Below are positions 35,801-45,168 of a stretch of 64,000 bases of DNA, piece after piece. Within the stretch, counting starts at the first letter, position 1. Each line of letters opens with the position of its first letter. A program made the translations under genes and the position numbers. Source of the DNA: Methylophilus sp. 14 (lineage in GTDB: Bacteria; Pseudomonadota; Gammaproteobacteria; Burkholderiales; Methylophilaceae); NCBI RefSeq assembly GCF_015354345.1, contig NZ_JADKYS010000007.1:58300-122299 (forward strand), given 5' to 3'. The notes beneath the pieces were generated by a model. That model ran no database searches. It was not told the origin of the DNA and saw only the letters and a list, made by a program, of their open reading frames with translations.

Positions 35801-38800
35801 TGCCGTGTTACCCGTGGTGCTTCGCACTTCAATATGTGGCAGCACTTTTGCAGCCAGGCCATCCTGCGTCGCCGCATAGCCTCCTGCACCAGCATTCGCA
35901 TTATAGAAGCTGTTGGTATCACTGATCATGCTGGCCATATTGGCAGCGGTAAATGCCGTGGTGGTATAGGTGCGACTACCTTCAACCGTCACTTCACTGG
36001 CCCCTTTGATTGCAGCAGTCGTGTTCAATGCCACATTCACGGTATTGGCAGTGCCGGTCGTTCCGCGTGCACCTCTTAATGTCACCGAGCCATCGTAACC
36101 ATCAACCCCTTTATTACCGTTGGCCGCAGCATCATAGCCACTGGTATCAATCAGGGCGCCAGCCTCAGCAGATACGGCATTCGCAGTAGATACACTGTTC
36201 GAGGATAACAGTACAGAACCGCCAGAGCCGGTTTGCAAGTCACCGCGAGACTGATTGGCCTGTTGGCCGCGGACCGTAATTTGCGCAGTATTAGCCAATG
36301 TCACCAAGCCATTGGCATAAATGGCCACATCGCCACCTTTGTTACCATCTGCATTAATATGCCCGGCAACAGTCGCATTACCGTTATCAACCCCAATGGT
36401 CAATGCATGCGCAGTGACTGTATCGCCAGCGGCAATCGTGACATCCCCGCTACGGACACGAATGTCACGGCTTTCATTAAAGTGGCCGCTTTCCAGGGCC
36501 TGGTTCACTGCACTGAAGTTATCCAGGCTGCCAACATCCAGGTTGAGTGACGCCGTTTTTTCGCCCTTGGCCGCCTGCCCCTGCAGCGTGCCATCCGCCA
36601 CCAAAAAGCGGCCACTCTTCGCATCCACTTGCAACGTACCAGCATCCCCGGCAGTGGTCCCTCCCTTGAGGTTTAGCAGCGCATTACTTTCGATCTGGAC
36701 ATTGCCCTGCGCAGAAGTCAGGTGCACATTACCTGCATCCGTCGTCGCTGAATGGGTGCTATCAAAAGCAACTGTTGCCGCAGAAACGTCAATGGCCCCG
36801 CCTGAAACCACAGTCAGATTGCCACTGCGCGCCACTGCATTCACGGCCCCGGCATTCAATACCAGCTTGCCTCCCAATTGCATCTCGGTGGCAGACAAAT
36901 TAAGTGTTGCACCCAGCCCAGAAGTATTTGTTGGCTGTTGTCCATTGCTTAACGTCTGCAGACTGCCAGTGCTCGCAAGGGAGTAATTGGCCCCAGAGTC
37001 CGCCGTCATCACAGCACTGTTCATGGTTGTATGGTCAGCATTGATATTGACCGTCCCAGTGCCTGTAAAACGGATGTCTTTATTGGCATTCAGGCTGACA
37101 CTATTAAACCCGCCAATATTGCTGGACACACTCCCGGTATCGCCAAAAGTAATCTGGTTGGCGTTGATAGCCAGTTGTCCGTTAAGTGCTGCAGGGGCAG
37201 TAAATAAAGCATTATTGGTATTTTTAAGGACAAAGCTATTGGCATTGATGTTCACATTGCCAGCATCGTGATGCGCAATCCCTGCCGTATTAAACGTAAT
37301 ATTCAGGTTGCTATTACCAAAGTTAACAGCGCCTAAGATGTCAATGTTTTTATAGCTGTTAAAGGTAATCCCTGACAAGCGCCCAAAATCAGCCAAGGTC
37401 TCTGAAGTAATACGTGTCGCGCCATTCACAGGTTGATCACCAATGGCGTATTGATTGGCGCCCAAAGTCACCGTGCCACCATCAGCGACCTCAATCGCGC
37501 CCGATTGATCAAAGGCATTCGTTGCATCGAGTACCATAGATCTTGCGGCACTCACACTTGCGCCATCTGCAATAGTTAACTTACCTGTCGTCGGCGTTGC
37601 TGTCACGCCTGTTCTGGAGAAGTCGAAGTCGTTTTTGGCTGACACGGCCAACAGTGCGCCATCACCATTAGCGACCAGGGTGGTCGTCCCGGTTTTGTCT
37701 GGTTTGGCGCCGGTCTTCACCACCGCGCCTTGATTAACAGTGATCGTATCTTTAGAGGCAACAATTAACTCATCCGTTTGCACCGCATGATCTGCATCGT
37801 TGCTGAACGTCACGTTAGAAGCCGTGGTCGTGATGGTCTGCGTCTTGCCAGTGACAGAACGACTCCCGCCTAACAGAATGGAGTCAGCACTGATTTTACT
37901 TAACTGATCAGCAGAAATCTGCAACACTCCTGCCTGCTGGGGATCAACGGTTGAAACCACACGAATATCGTTAGAAGAAATATCTACCAATGCCCCTTTG
38001 GCGCCTGCCACATTGCTGGTATTAATATCCGATTCCAGGTTAAGGCTGCTGCCTGCTGCCAATACTAATTGACCAGCATCATTTGTCAGCCTTGGGGTTT
38101 CTTTTCCATCCCGGATGGCATTTTTGGTTAACAGGGCATTACCCGAGCTGACCAGGTACTCTGCCAGGCCTTTATAGTTTTTGGTGCCGTAGTCTTTGTA
38201 AAAACTATTGCCATTAACAATATTAAAACTTGTATATTGACCACGGCTAGTGCCATCAATTTTAGTGAGATATCCTGAAGACAAACCTGTGCCGTCTGCC
38301 TGCGTTAACTGCGTATTGATCTGCATATTGGCACCGTTGGCACTGACCAGGAACGCGCCTGGTAACAGCGCATAGTGCGCAGGCAGCAGCGTGTATTTAC
38401 CTGCTGCCAGGCCATTGCCGCCAGACAAGTAGATCGCCTGACCGATGCCGACGTCAGAACCGGCACTCATTAAATAGTCATACGGTGCATACTGATTACC
38501 CAGAGACGGCAGCACAGCATAATAGCCTGCCTGCGACAGTACATCGACCGAGCCGCCTATGCCCTGAATCCACTCGTAAGCCATGGTATCGCCGTTACCG
38601 GAAATATCGACACGTGCGCCCGCCTGCAGATTCATATTATTGGCGTTCAGCGTGACCTTCTTCTTATCAACTGCAGCTATAAAGTTGTTGATGGCACCTT
38701 TGGTATCCGCCAGCTCACTACCACCCAATACAGTCACGGCATAAGGAATCAAGCTACCCTCAGCAGACACTGAGGTCAGGCTACCTGGGGCCAGCGTTAA

Positions 38801-41800
38801 ATCATGGGCAGCATTCAGGGTAATTTGCCCTAAAGGCGCACGTAACACCCCGGCCTGCAAGATAGAGTCTGCATTTAAGGTCATACTACCCACCGCTGAC
38901 AAAGGCACCGTGCTTGCGGTTTTAGACTGGTTGGTCACTTCAATGCGACTGCCAGCACCGGTGGCCGTCACCGTAAAATCAACCGCGGTTGCCGGGTAAA
39001 TTTGTGCGGCATCTAGCTGAATCAGGCCTGGCGCAGTAAGAGAGGCCGTTCCTTGCAGAGACGATGTAATGCCACGCGCACGAATATCCGTTTTACTGTG
39101 CAAACGTGTTTCGGCAACACCATTGATCGCAATATTGCCCTGCAAGTCAATAAAGTTTGCCTTGGCAGTGAAGCGGTCTGTGCCTGCGGCCAGTTGGCTA
39201 TCGCTCATGGTAATCGTGCTGTTGTTGGCTAACACCAAGGTAGACGCGTTAATATTGGCCGATCCCGATAGCGTGGTCGCATCCAGCGTCAGTAGCGAAG
39301 GCACATTCAGTGTCGTATCGGCGAAATGGATAGTGTCGCCAGTCGCGGCACTCACGTTATCCACCTTCAAGCTGACATTGTCAAAACCACCTTGACGAAT
39401 CTGATCGGCTGAAATCTGACCGACACCTTGTGCGGTGCTCAATGGCTCAGTAGTCGAGTTGGAGGTGTTAATCAGGTTAGCAGTACTACCACCAGCGGTA
39501 TTATTGGCGGCCATCAGCTCTTTGCTGTTAGTGACGTTCAATACACGTGTACCAGTTGTAAAATAGAGGGGGGTAGAGATGTCGTTTTCAATCCCCGAGG
39601 CATTCTTGCCACCAAGGGTGATATTCAGTGTGCCCCCTTCACCGGCCCCAGAGGGATTACCCATCAGGGTGCCATCCAGCGCGATACCATCACGGCTGTT
39701 AATCGCAATCACGCCTGCACTGCCTGCCACAGACTGCCGGGAATAACCACCTGACACTGGCAAATCAACTTTGCCACTGGTGCCCGAAACATCAATCACC
39801 GAGCCCGCCTTGGTAATGAGCACACCATTGCCTGCTGATAAAGAAATATTTCCTGCTTTGGTCACAAAAGCCGTGCGCAGGTTACCGTCACTGGAAGGCG
39901 GCTTCACGTATTGCGCCCGTGCGCTCAGCGTAGCAGTATCACCTACAAACAAACTCAGTGTAGGGTCAAAGCTGTTATTCGGCAGGGTCAGATCACTCGT
40001 ATCGGGAATCGCGTCTATGGCTAGTTTAATGTCACCACCAGGCGCAGTAATATCCCCCAGAATGGTCATCTGGCCTTTAGACGTCAGGCTCACATTGCCT
40101 CTGGGCCCGGATTGGCTAGCGGGGGTATCTGTCACGATACTGGCATTCGACTGCAGCGTCAGGTCATCTCCCGCCAAGACAGCCAGGCTGGCTGGTGTAC
40201 GCATGCTACCGGCGAGTGATGTTTTACTCACCAGTGTGCTTAAATCGCTACCACTTTGTGCCACCCGCGCAGAGCCCCCAAGAACACGCGAGTGTTGCTC
40301 CGGGTGTATTGTCACCAGGCTATTGGCCTGATCACCGATCATCACATCACCGTTCAGGCGGCCCGCGTTACTGATGGTGTAGTTTGAAAAACCACCCTGC
40401 TGGAAAAAGCCTTCAGATAACCACAATGTATTTTCTTGCTGGGGATTGATGCCGCCCAACTGAATATGATCAACGACTCCCGTTGCCTGCTCACCCTGTA
40501 ACTTCACGGTTAAATGGCCACCTTGTGTTTGCTGACCATCGACCATCATGCCATAGCTGCTAAAGCTGCCAGCGCCGATCTTGTTATCTGCCATGGTCAC
40601 GGCAATGTCACCACCATGGCCAGCGTTCAATTGGCCTTTATTATTGAGCCATGCTCCAGATGAGGCATCCATGCTTGCACCTTGCCCCATACGCAAGCCA
40701 CTACTAATAGTAATGGTGTCTTCTTTGGGAGTGCTGCTATCGGTAATGATGTCACCGGTATCCTTGTGAACAACCATGCTGCCGATGGTAATGTTGCCGC
40801 CATTGAGCGCAACTTTGCCCAGCATTGCTCCGTTGACGCCAGGCAAATCATTGGTAAACAGGCCCGCAACATTGATCTTTACATTGTTAGCCACGGTCAC
40901 ATCGGCACTTTGACTGGCTGACAGATTGACTGTGCCGGAAGGCAAACGAATATCGTGATTAACGTTTACACCGCCACTGCCTAGCACATGCAGGCTACCA
41001 TTTGCCTGCATATTGATGTCTGTGTTGAGGTTGACCTGTCCAGTGGTTTTGATCACCACATGATTTACCCCATTGGCCAGCATGGCGGTGCTTAACTCGG
41101 ACGTTTGCTTCTGCTCTGTGCTCAGTTGACTGTCTTCATTAAAGCTCTCAGACAGCGGGGCTGCAGATGAAACGATATTTAAAGCACCGGAGTTGTTATA
41201 GGTCAACTTGAAGGTGCCACCCAACGGTATGTTATGTGCGTCAGTCTCTCCGCGCTGATAAAGACCGCTCACCGTACTGGCAAGCACATTGCCCTGCAAC
41301 GCCATATTGGTGGTAGAAACATTCAGCGTCCCGGCATCACCACCCTGTTGATAAGTGGGCTGTGAATAACCGCCGACTGTCGCATCTGTGGCGACACTTT
41401 GCGCAGAAACACCATTCAAAGCATTGGCTGTCAGCGCCCATTGCCGGGTCTGCCCCCAACGGCCACTGGTCACAGAATAATAGTCACTCATGCCCTGATA
41501 GGGCAGATTAGGCAATGCCTCAGACGCAAGTACCCATTTACCATTAATGAGCAAACTGCTTTCTCGGATAGAACCTTCGGTGTAAGTGGTACTGCCTGCC
41601 GACAAGTCAATCGTAGAACCTGCTTTGCTGACGACATTCACACCTGACAAATTCACCTGACCACCATTGGTGGAGCGTTCAGCCACCGTTCTGGTGATAC
41701 CCGCTTTTGCCTGATCAATCACGCTCTGGCTCAGTATCTTAGTTCCTTTCCGGGCATCCAGATACAATACTTCACCAAACAAGGCCCCGCCTCTTAATAC

Positions 41801-43192
41801 CGGGGAGTCTCTTAACTGGTCAGAATACAGCTGAATTGCCAGTTGGTTACGGCTCATTGGGGCCGTGGCATCTACCCCGGAAACATCAATCACCGCGTTC
41901 TCGCCCAGATAGATGCTACTGTTATTCGTCTGGATATCTGTAGCAGTCACAAAAACTTGACCGCTATTAGCTGTGATGGTGCCATCAATCACAATATCCT
42001 TACCCTGAATGTTGATCACCGACCCTTCAAGCTCAGTTTTTGTCGTTTGTGTACCATCTAGCTTATAAAGTGATACCGGCAGCTTTTGTGCATCAATAAT
42101 CTCTTCTTTATCATCCACATCAATGGTGACGGTCGTTTTACTATTTTTACCTAACGTCACTTTGCCGTACTCTGGATTGATATTCAGCTCGCCACTTTTA
42201 GAGCCAATTTGTTCGGCTTTGAGAAAAATCGAACCATTGGCACGCACCGAAGTAGACGCAGAAATATTCCCTTGCTGATTCACTGCCAGGCCAATCAGGC
42301 TGGCATTACCATGATTGACAATGATGTCTCCCAGGTTAGTCGCCTTGCCACCCGAACTCACCTCCACTAGCAACCCTGCAAACTTATCCAGCGTGCTTAG
42401 GTAAACTGTCTTGCCCGCCGCCAGAATGGTTTGGCCATCCGGCGTTTTAATCACGCCGCTATTGGTAACATCTGGTGCCAGCAACATGACACGCCCGCCC
42501 GTGGCAGTGGTAATGTTCGCACCCTTGGCAACATCAATCACGCCAATGGCATCCGCGAATGAAAACACCGGGGAGGTCGTGTTAGACAAAATACCATTTT
42601 GATAAATGGTCTCAATGTTATTGTTCGCTAGGTTATCGAGCGTCGTCGCAGTCAGCGAGCCGACGTTGACTTGAGAACCGGCGCCAAAATATATGCCATT
42701 CTGATTGGCAATATAGACATGGCCATTGGCATTTAACGCGCCATTAATAAAACTGGCGCCACTGCCCATGACCCGGTTTAACACGCTAGAGTTGGCATCA
42801 GGCATTTTAAAATTGACGGTGGCATTAGAGCCAATATTAAAGCTGTCCCAACGGATCACTGCATTATTGACCACCGTATTGATGTTCATGGTATTGCCAT
42901 TGACATTGATATTACCGATGGCGGGCACAATATTGTGGCCCGTTGGCAAGGTATTGGCGTCCATCGCCAGCACTGGTGCAGACATCCAGGTTAAACAGCC
43001 AGCAAACAACAAGGCCATACTGCCGGTAGAGATTTTCCACCAGGACTGCTCAGCACCTGCCTGACTGTCACCGACAGTGGCAGCACCCGCCAAAGTCACT
43101 GTTTTTTGATGAGTACGTGCAATTTCGGCAATCGGCACTAACATGCCCAAGCGTTTGCTAAATACCAGTTTGAATCGTAACTTGTTCATCAT
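32873..43192 (-). CDS. Giant filamentous-haemagglutinin-type adhesin (TpsA)
   Basis: The protein has 3439 residues. The N-terminus is an extended signal peptide region (MNKLRFKLVFSKRLGMLVPI) with the long hydrophobic core further in (TGSMALLFAGCLTWMSA). The TPS secretion domain follows, with NTLPTGHNIVPAIGNINVNG, NAVIRWDSFNIGSNATVNF and NRVMGSGASFINGALNANG. The rest is a beta-helix of imperfect Asn/Gly/Ser/Thr/Val repeats. A C-terminal Pro/Leu tail (PKELPPIVTVKTIRLED) ends it. It is secreted through the TpsB encoded upstream and probably mediates attachment. I see no toxin or protease domain at the C-terminus. Confidence 0.95.
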   Translation of the reverse strand: MMNKLRFKLVFSKRLGMLVPIAEIARTHQKTVTLAGAATVGDSQAGAEQSWWKISTGSMALLFAGCLTWMSAPVLAMDANTLPTGHNIVPAIGNINVNGNTMNINTVVNNAVIRWDSFNIGSNATVNFKMPDANSSVLNRVMGSGASFINGALNANGHVYIANQNGIYFGAGSQVNVGSLTATTLDNLANNNIETIYQNGILSNTTSPVFSFADAIGVIDVAKGANITTATGGRVMLLAPDVTNSGVIKTPDGQTILAAGKTVYLSTLDKFAGLLVEVSSGGKATNLGDIIVNHGNASLIGLAVNQQGNISASTSVRANGSIFLKAEQIGSKSGELNINPEYGKVTLGKNSKTTVTIDVDDKEEIIDAQKLPVSLYKLDGTQTTKTELEGSVINIQGKDIVIDGTITANSGQVFVTATDIQTNNSSIYLGENAVIDVSGVDATAPMSRNQLAIQLYSDQLRDSPVLRGGALFGEVLYLDARKGTKILSQSVIDQAKAGITRTVAERSTNGGQVNLSGVNVVSKAGSTIDLSAGSTTYTEGSIRESSLLINGKWVLASEALPNLPYQGMSDYYSVTSGRWGQTRQWALTANALNGVSAQSVATDATVGGYSQPTYQQGGDAGTLNVSTTNMALQGNVLASTVSGLYQRGETDAHNIPLGGTFKLTYNNSGALNIVSSAAPLSESFNEDSQLSTEQKQTSELSTAMLANGVNHVVIKTTGQVNLNTDINMQANGSLHVLGSGGVNVNHDIRLPSGTVNLSASQSADVTVANNVKINVAGLFTNDLPGVNGAMLGKVALNGGNITIGSMVVHKDTGDIITDSSTPKEDTITISSGLRMGQGASMDASSGAWLNNKGQLNAGHGGDIAVTMADNKIGAGSFSSYGMMVDGQQTQGGHLTVKLQGEQATGVVDHIQLGGINPQQENTLWLSEGFFQQGGFSNYTISNAGRLNGDVMIGDQANSLVTIHPEQHSRVLGGSARVAQSGSDLSTLVSKTSLAGSMRTPASLAVLAGDDLTLQSNASIVTDTPASQSGPRGNVSLTSKGQMTILGDITAPGGDIKLAIDAIPDTSDLTLPNNSFDPTLSLFVGDTATLSARAQYVKPPSSDGNLRTAFVTKAGNISLSAGNGVLITKAGSVIDVSGTSGKVDLPVSGGYSRQSVAGSAGVIAINSRDGIALDGTLMGNPSGAGEGGTLNITLGGKNASGIENDISTPLYFTTGTRVLNVTNSKELMAANNTAGGSTANLINTSNSTTEPLSTAQGVGQISADQIRQGGFDNVSLKVDNVSAATGDTIHFADTTLNVPSLLTLDATTLSGSANINASTLVLANNSTITMSDSQLAAGTDRFTAKANFIDLQGNIAINGVAETRLHSKTDIRARGITSSLQGTASLTAPGLIQLDAAQIYPATAVDFTVTATGAGSRIEVTNQSKTASTVPLSAVGSMTLNADSILQAGVLRAPLGQITLNAAHDLTLAPGSLTSVSAEGSLIPYAVTVLGGSELADTKGAINNFIAAVDKKKVTLNANNMNLQAGARVDISGNGDTMAYEWIQGIGGSVDVLSQAGYYAVLPSLGNQYAPYDYLMSAGSDVGIGQAIYLSGGNGLAAGKYTLLPAHYALLPGAFLVSANGANMQINTQLTQADGTGLSSGYLTKIDGTSRGQYTSFNIVNGNSFYKDYGTKNYKGLAEYLVSSGNALLTKNAIRDGKETPRLTNDAGQLVLAAGSSLNLESDINTSNVAGAKGALVDISSNDIRVVSTVDPQQAGVLQISADQLSKISADSILLGGSRSVTGKTQTITTTASNVTFSNDADHAVQTDELIVASKDTITVNQGAVVKTGAKPDKTGTTTLVANGDGALLAVSAKNDFDFSRTGVTATPTTGKLTIADGASVSAARSMVLDATNAFDQSGAIEVADGGTVTLGANQYAIGDQPVNGATRITSETLADFGRLSGITFNSYKNIDILGAVNFGNSNLNITFNTAGIAHHDAGNVNINANSFVLKNTNNALFTAPAALNGQLAINANQITFGDTGSVSSNIGGFNSVSLNANKDIRFTGTGTVNINADHTTMNSAVMTADSGANYSLASTGSLQTLSNGQQPTNTSGLGATLNLSATEMQLGGKLVLNAGAVNAVARSGNLTVVSGGAIDVSAATVAFDSTHSATTDAGNVHLTSAQGNVQIESNALLNLKGGTTAGDAGTLQVDAKSGRFLVADGTLQGQAAKGEKTASLNLDVGSLDNFSAVNQALESGHFNESRDIRVRSGDVTIAAGDTVTAHALTIGVDNGNATVAGHINADGNKGGDVAIYANGLVTLANTAQITVRGQQANQSRGDLQTGSGGSVLLSSNSVSTANAVSAEAGALIDTSGYDAAANGNKGVDGYDGSVTLRGARGTTGTANTVNVALNTTAAIKGASEVTVEGSRTYTTTAFTAANMASMISDTNSFYNANAGAGGYAATQDGLAAKVLPHIEVRSTTGNTATAMTVGTADVNLRSFGALLAGRGGSLTLRSNGNLTFSGSLSDGFNTATTAGVLQSNVNTFNYNLIAGADYSAANIAETKAGTGDFTLANNKIIRTGEGNITIAAGGNMTLGNVGSVIYTVGKEASALAGFTPASGGTNVPTAASYVNNGGDIAINVAGNITGATTTQSVNQWLLRQGGNGADTSWWVRPDLFQQGVAALGGGNVNIQAGGNITNVSASSATNAQFKKTLDAQGNEVRTSLINGGGDVSVSAGGNLVNGVYYVGRGALSLQAGDSIPGPADAGQVAGANGVVIALQDASATVKAQNNVKVQTVFNPTLWVQGTTLAQNQIANSTFFNTYSENSALNVASLSGNVEVGQSNRQSIVSTGLNSAGYTTLTNNDMAAIHPSTVNVTAFAGDITTYKMLLAPAASGNLSLLAAGSVVSGVNTSGNINPTANILISDADLSAVLNVFNPTTGSPSDSSITSILGSIKTGVSAVPVHQNDSTTAVIVARDGDIRLTGTPTARDSTNIYGLKSSKPVYINAGNNVTLHASIQHNNVDDVSEIHAGKDFVMENGKQQARIDINGPGEVLIKAGRTVDLGNTSGILSLANTVNPNLADNSANITLLAGLGKSGTNIDGFVSTYIDPTGSGPVSLQGDAKALANYRQSTAARVQAYMNEITSSRNQATGKPYTAQEAMAEFLTLDTTRKEIFALRQFQAELLEAGREYIKTASTTRSDDVIASLFSGKDYSGDLLMYQSQIRTSRNGNINLFAPGGLINAGVASNNSLEHDIGVVTEKGGNIGAYADGNFLVNQSKVITQYGSDILIWSNHGDIDAGRGSKAAQSVPERVVSINANGDVTVEVKGVASGSGIRAQTYDPDGPNGPLQGPKLEDATVALFAPRGVLDAGEAGVAAGNLLVGATQVLNSSNITVSGTSSGVPVADTGSLAGAALSSASTSAGAANTMTENLGNQMNNQNVAPKELPPIVTVKTIRLED

Positions 43193-43222
43193 TTCACCTC
43201 GTCTACTTCAGCTAAGCGCTTA

Positions 43223-44920
43223 TTACCAGTCAAAACCCACTTTAAAATGCAGGCGCGTATCACCACTTTCAGCCATCCCAGCTGGCTTGAGTGGTGCCGT
43301 GTTTCCGTTTTCCAATATCCAGCTTGATTGCAACACGCGCGCAAAATCCAGGCGCATAAACAAACCATGTGCGGCCTTCACATCCAGGCCAAACCCGTAA
43401 GAGGACAAAATGTAACGCTCGATTTGCGAGAAGCGGTCATTAGCAAACGTGACCGGATCACGCGTGGTCGCCAAGCCATAATCGTAAAAAGCCAGCAAAC
43501 GCATTTCGTTGACCCAGGAGCCCGCATACTTCTGTAATGGCGGCGAACGCAACTCCATGGTGAGGTTGGTACCAGTATCCCCCAGCGCGCTGGACTCGAG
43601 AAAGCCGCGCACAGTATCCAGGCCACCAATAAAAAACTGTTCGTTAGACACCAGTGAGTCGCCGGTGACTTGTCCACCCAAAGAGCCGTACCATTGCCAT
43701 TGATAAGGCAGTGTCCAGGTATGCTCGAGCTGTCCTCTCAAATAAGAAAAGTTTGGTCGTGCCAGATAACGTCGCTGTACAAACTCAGCCTCTTCATTGA
43801 CTAATGCCTTGGTGGAGAAAACAAAGTTCAGGTCGAGCTTGGTAGTACTCTCCGGCGTCACCAGATTGCCGGTATAGCCAATCAGCATGGGAAGATAGGT
43901 AATCGGATTACTGCCCAGGTCAGCCCCCAACCTGCGGGTGCTTTCTTTAAAGTCTTTGTAATCAACGCCCAGGGTCAAATTGTGATTAAAAGACTTGATT
44001 GGGCTGGGCATCGGATGGATATAGCGCAAACCATAAATATTACCGTTACCCACCACATTCAAATCGCCTACCGCACTGATGTCACTTTGTGAGACCACAC
44101 CATACATGGCCCAATAGTCGCCGGCATAAGGGATCACATAGGTGCCCGAAAATACTTTCACCTCGTTGGCATCTTCCGGTGTCACCTGGAAACCCAGACC
44201 AATACTGTGATCGCTCTGCCACAGGTTGTCATAGCGCAAGTTGCCTGACAGGCGGGTCTTGGTGGTGTTTGGCGTGTATCGGTTGTTGTATTCCAGGCTG
44301 GCATGCAACGGAAACTTGTCATCCACCTTTAAATCCACCTCAACCATGCCTGGCGACTTGCCTGGCCGCAACACAGGCGCCACTACACGGTCTTGGTTAA
44401 TATTGACCGAGGCAATTTGTTTTTGTACGGTTGGAAAGTGTGGAACATGTCCCTCTTTGAATTCCGTGACGTTCTGCTTGATTTTGCCCAAAGAGTAATA
44501 ACGCGAGCCAACTACGCTCAAACGCTCCACTTTGCCCTCCAGCACTTCCAGCTTCACAACGCCGGCGTTGACCTCTTGCTCAGGAATACTCACGAACACC
44601 GTCAAATAGCCCGCCTCATGAAAGCTTTGCTCTAGTGCAGCACGCGCTTTTTCTACATCTGCGATTGAACGATGCTCACCAAGGTAGGGATAAACGGCTT
44701 TTTCAACGTCATTGACACTGAGTACGGTATTACCATTGACCACGTATTCGAAAATATCAAACTGATCCTGGGGCAACACCTCTACTGCAGCCTGCGCATT
44801 CAGCTCAGCCACCGGGGAATTACCAGGTTGCGGGGTGACCTCAGTCGCCTGCTCTGCATGCAATGCAAACGACCACAAGACACACACTCCACTCATCACA
44901 CGCAGCAACAATTGCAACAC
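43223..44920 (-). CDS. TpsB outer-membrane transporter (ShlB/FhaC family)
   Basis: The transporter has about 565 residues from a GTG at 44920. A signal peptide (to LHAEQA) is followed by two POTRA domains (about 55-130, FEYVVNGNTVLSVNDVEKAVYPYLG, and 130-205, GVVKLEVLEGKVERLSVVG). A barrel runs from about 210 with the conserved L6 region (FFIGGLDTVRGF, VRGF motif) and a C-terminal Trp (HFKVGFDW). It should export the adhesin encoded 30 nt downstream. An ATG at 44896 is a possible later start. The ACTAGT box is 81 nt upstream. Confidence 0.94.
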   Translation of the reverse strand: MLQLLLRVMSGVCVLWSFALHAEQATEVTPQPGNSPVAELNAQAAVEVLPQDQFDIFEYVVNGNTVLSVNDVEKAVYPYLGEHRSIADVEKARAALEQSFHEAGYLTVFVSIPEQEVNAGVVKLEVLEGKVERLSVVGSRYYSLGKIKQNVTEFKEGHVPHFPTVQKQIASVNINQDRVVAPVLRPGKSPGMVEVDLKVDDKFPLHASLEYNNRYTPNTTKTRLSGNLRYDNLWQSDHSIGLGFQVTPEDANEVKVFSGTYVIPYAGDYWAMYGVVSQSDISAVGDLNVVGNGNIYGLRYIHPMPSPIKSFNHNLTLGVDYKDFKESTRRLGADLGSNPITYLPMLIGYTGNLVTPESTTKLDLNFVFSTKALVNEEAEFVQRRYLARPNFSYLRGQLEHTWTLPYQWQWYGSLGGQVTGDSLVSNEQFFIGGLDTVRGFLESSALGDTGTNLTMELRSPPLQKYAGSWVNEMRLLAFYDYGLATTRDPVTFANDRFSQIERYILSSYGFGLDVKAAHGLFMRLDFARVLQSSWILENGNTAPLKPAGMAESGDTRLHFKVGFDW

Positions 44921-44965
44921 CTTTCTTTTCTGTTCAACCGCCTAAGGCACTTATCGAGGCTTGCC

Positions 44966-45012
44966 ATTTTGAAAGCACTGCGTGTCACAAAGATGAAATA
45001 CGGACTAGTCCG
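44966..45012 (-). promoter_or_regulatory. Putative promoter of the adhesin operon with perfect CGGACTAGTCCG box
   Basis: CGGACTAGTCCG at 45001-45012 is a perfect 12-bp palindrome. A weaker -10 candidate CAAAAT (44971-44966 on the minus strand) starts about 35-36 nt from the box centre, close to the spacing at the other three promoters. No -35 element is seen. The start codon is at 44920. Confidence 0.6.
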
Positions 45013-45098
45013 CGGCGGTGTTTGCGTAGCCCATGCGGGCCATTGTCACCGGCCGTCAGCGCTAGGAGTGGCGCGCGCCATTGATTACACGTCACCAT

Positions 45099-45130
45099 AA
45101 AAAAAGCACACCCGGTAAGGGTGTGCTTTT
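45099..45130 (-). terminator. Intrinsic terminator after the phosphate-binding-like gene
   Basis: On the minus strand AAAAGCACACCC, a short loop and GGGTGTGCTTTT are followed by further T residues. It closes the unit at 45169 ahead of the adhesin promoter. Confidence 0.88.
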
Positions 45131-45168
45131 CATCAAACTTCGCAGCTTTTGGCTACTAGGAATGTCTA

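Noticed and set aside
36321..36986. A 221-residue plus-strand frame, with others along 33-43 kb
   Set aside because: These lie antisense to the adhesin gene, whose frame is unbroken for 10.3 kb and has a full TPS domain.
32873..43192. CRISPR array in the repetitive region
   Set aside because: The repeats are imperfect, in-frame protein repeats without constant direct repeats and spacers. No CRISPR array or cas gene was seen in the window.
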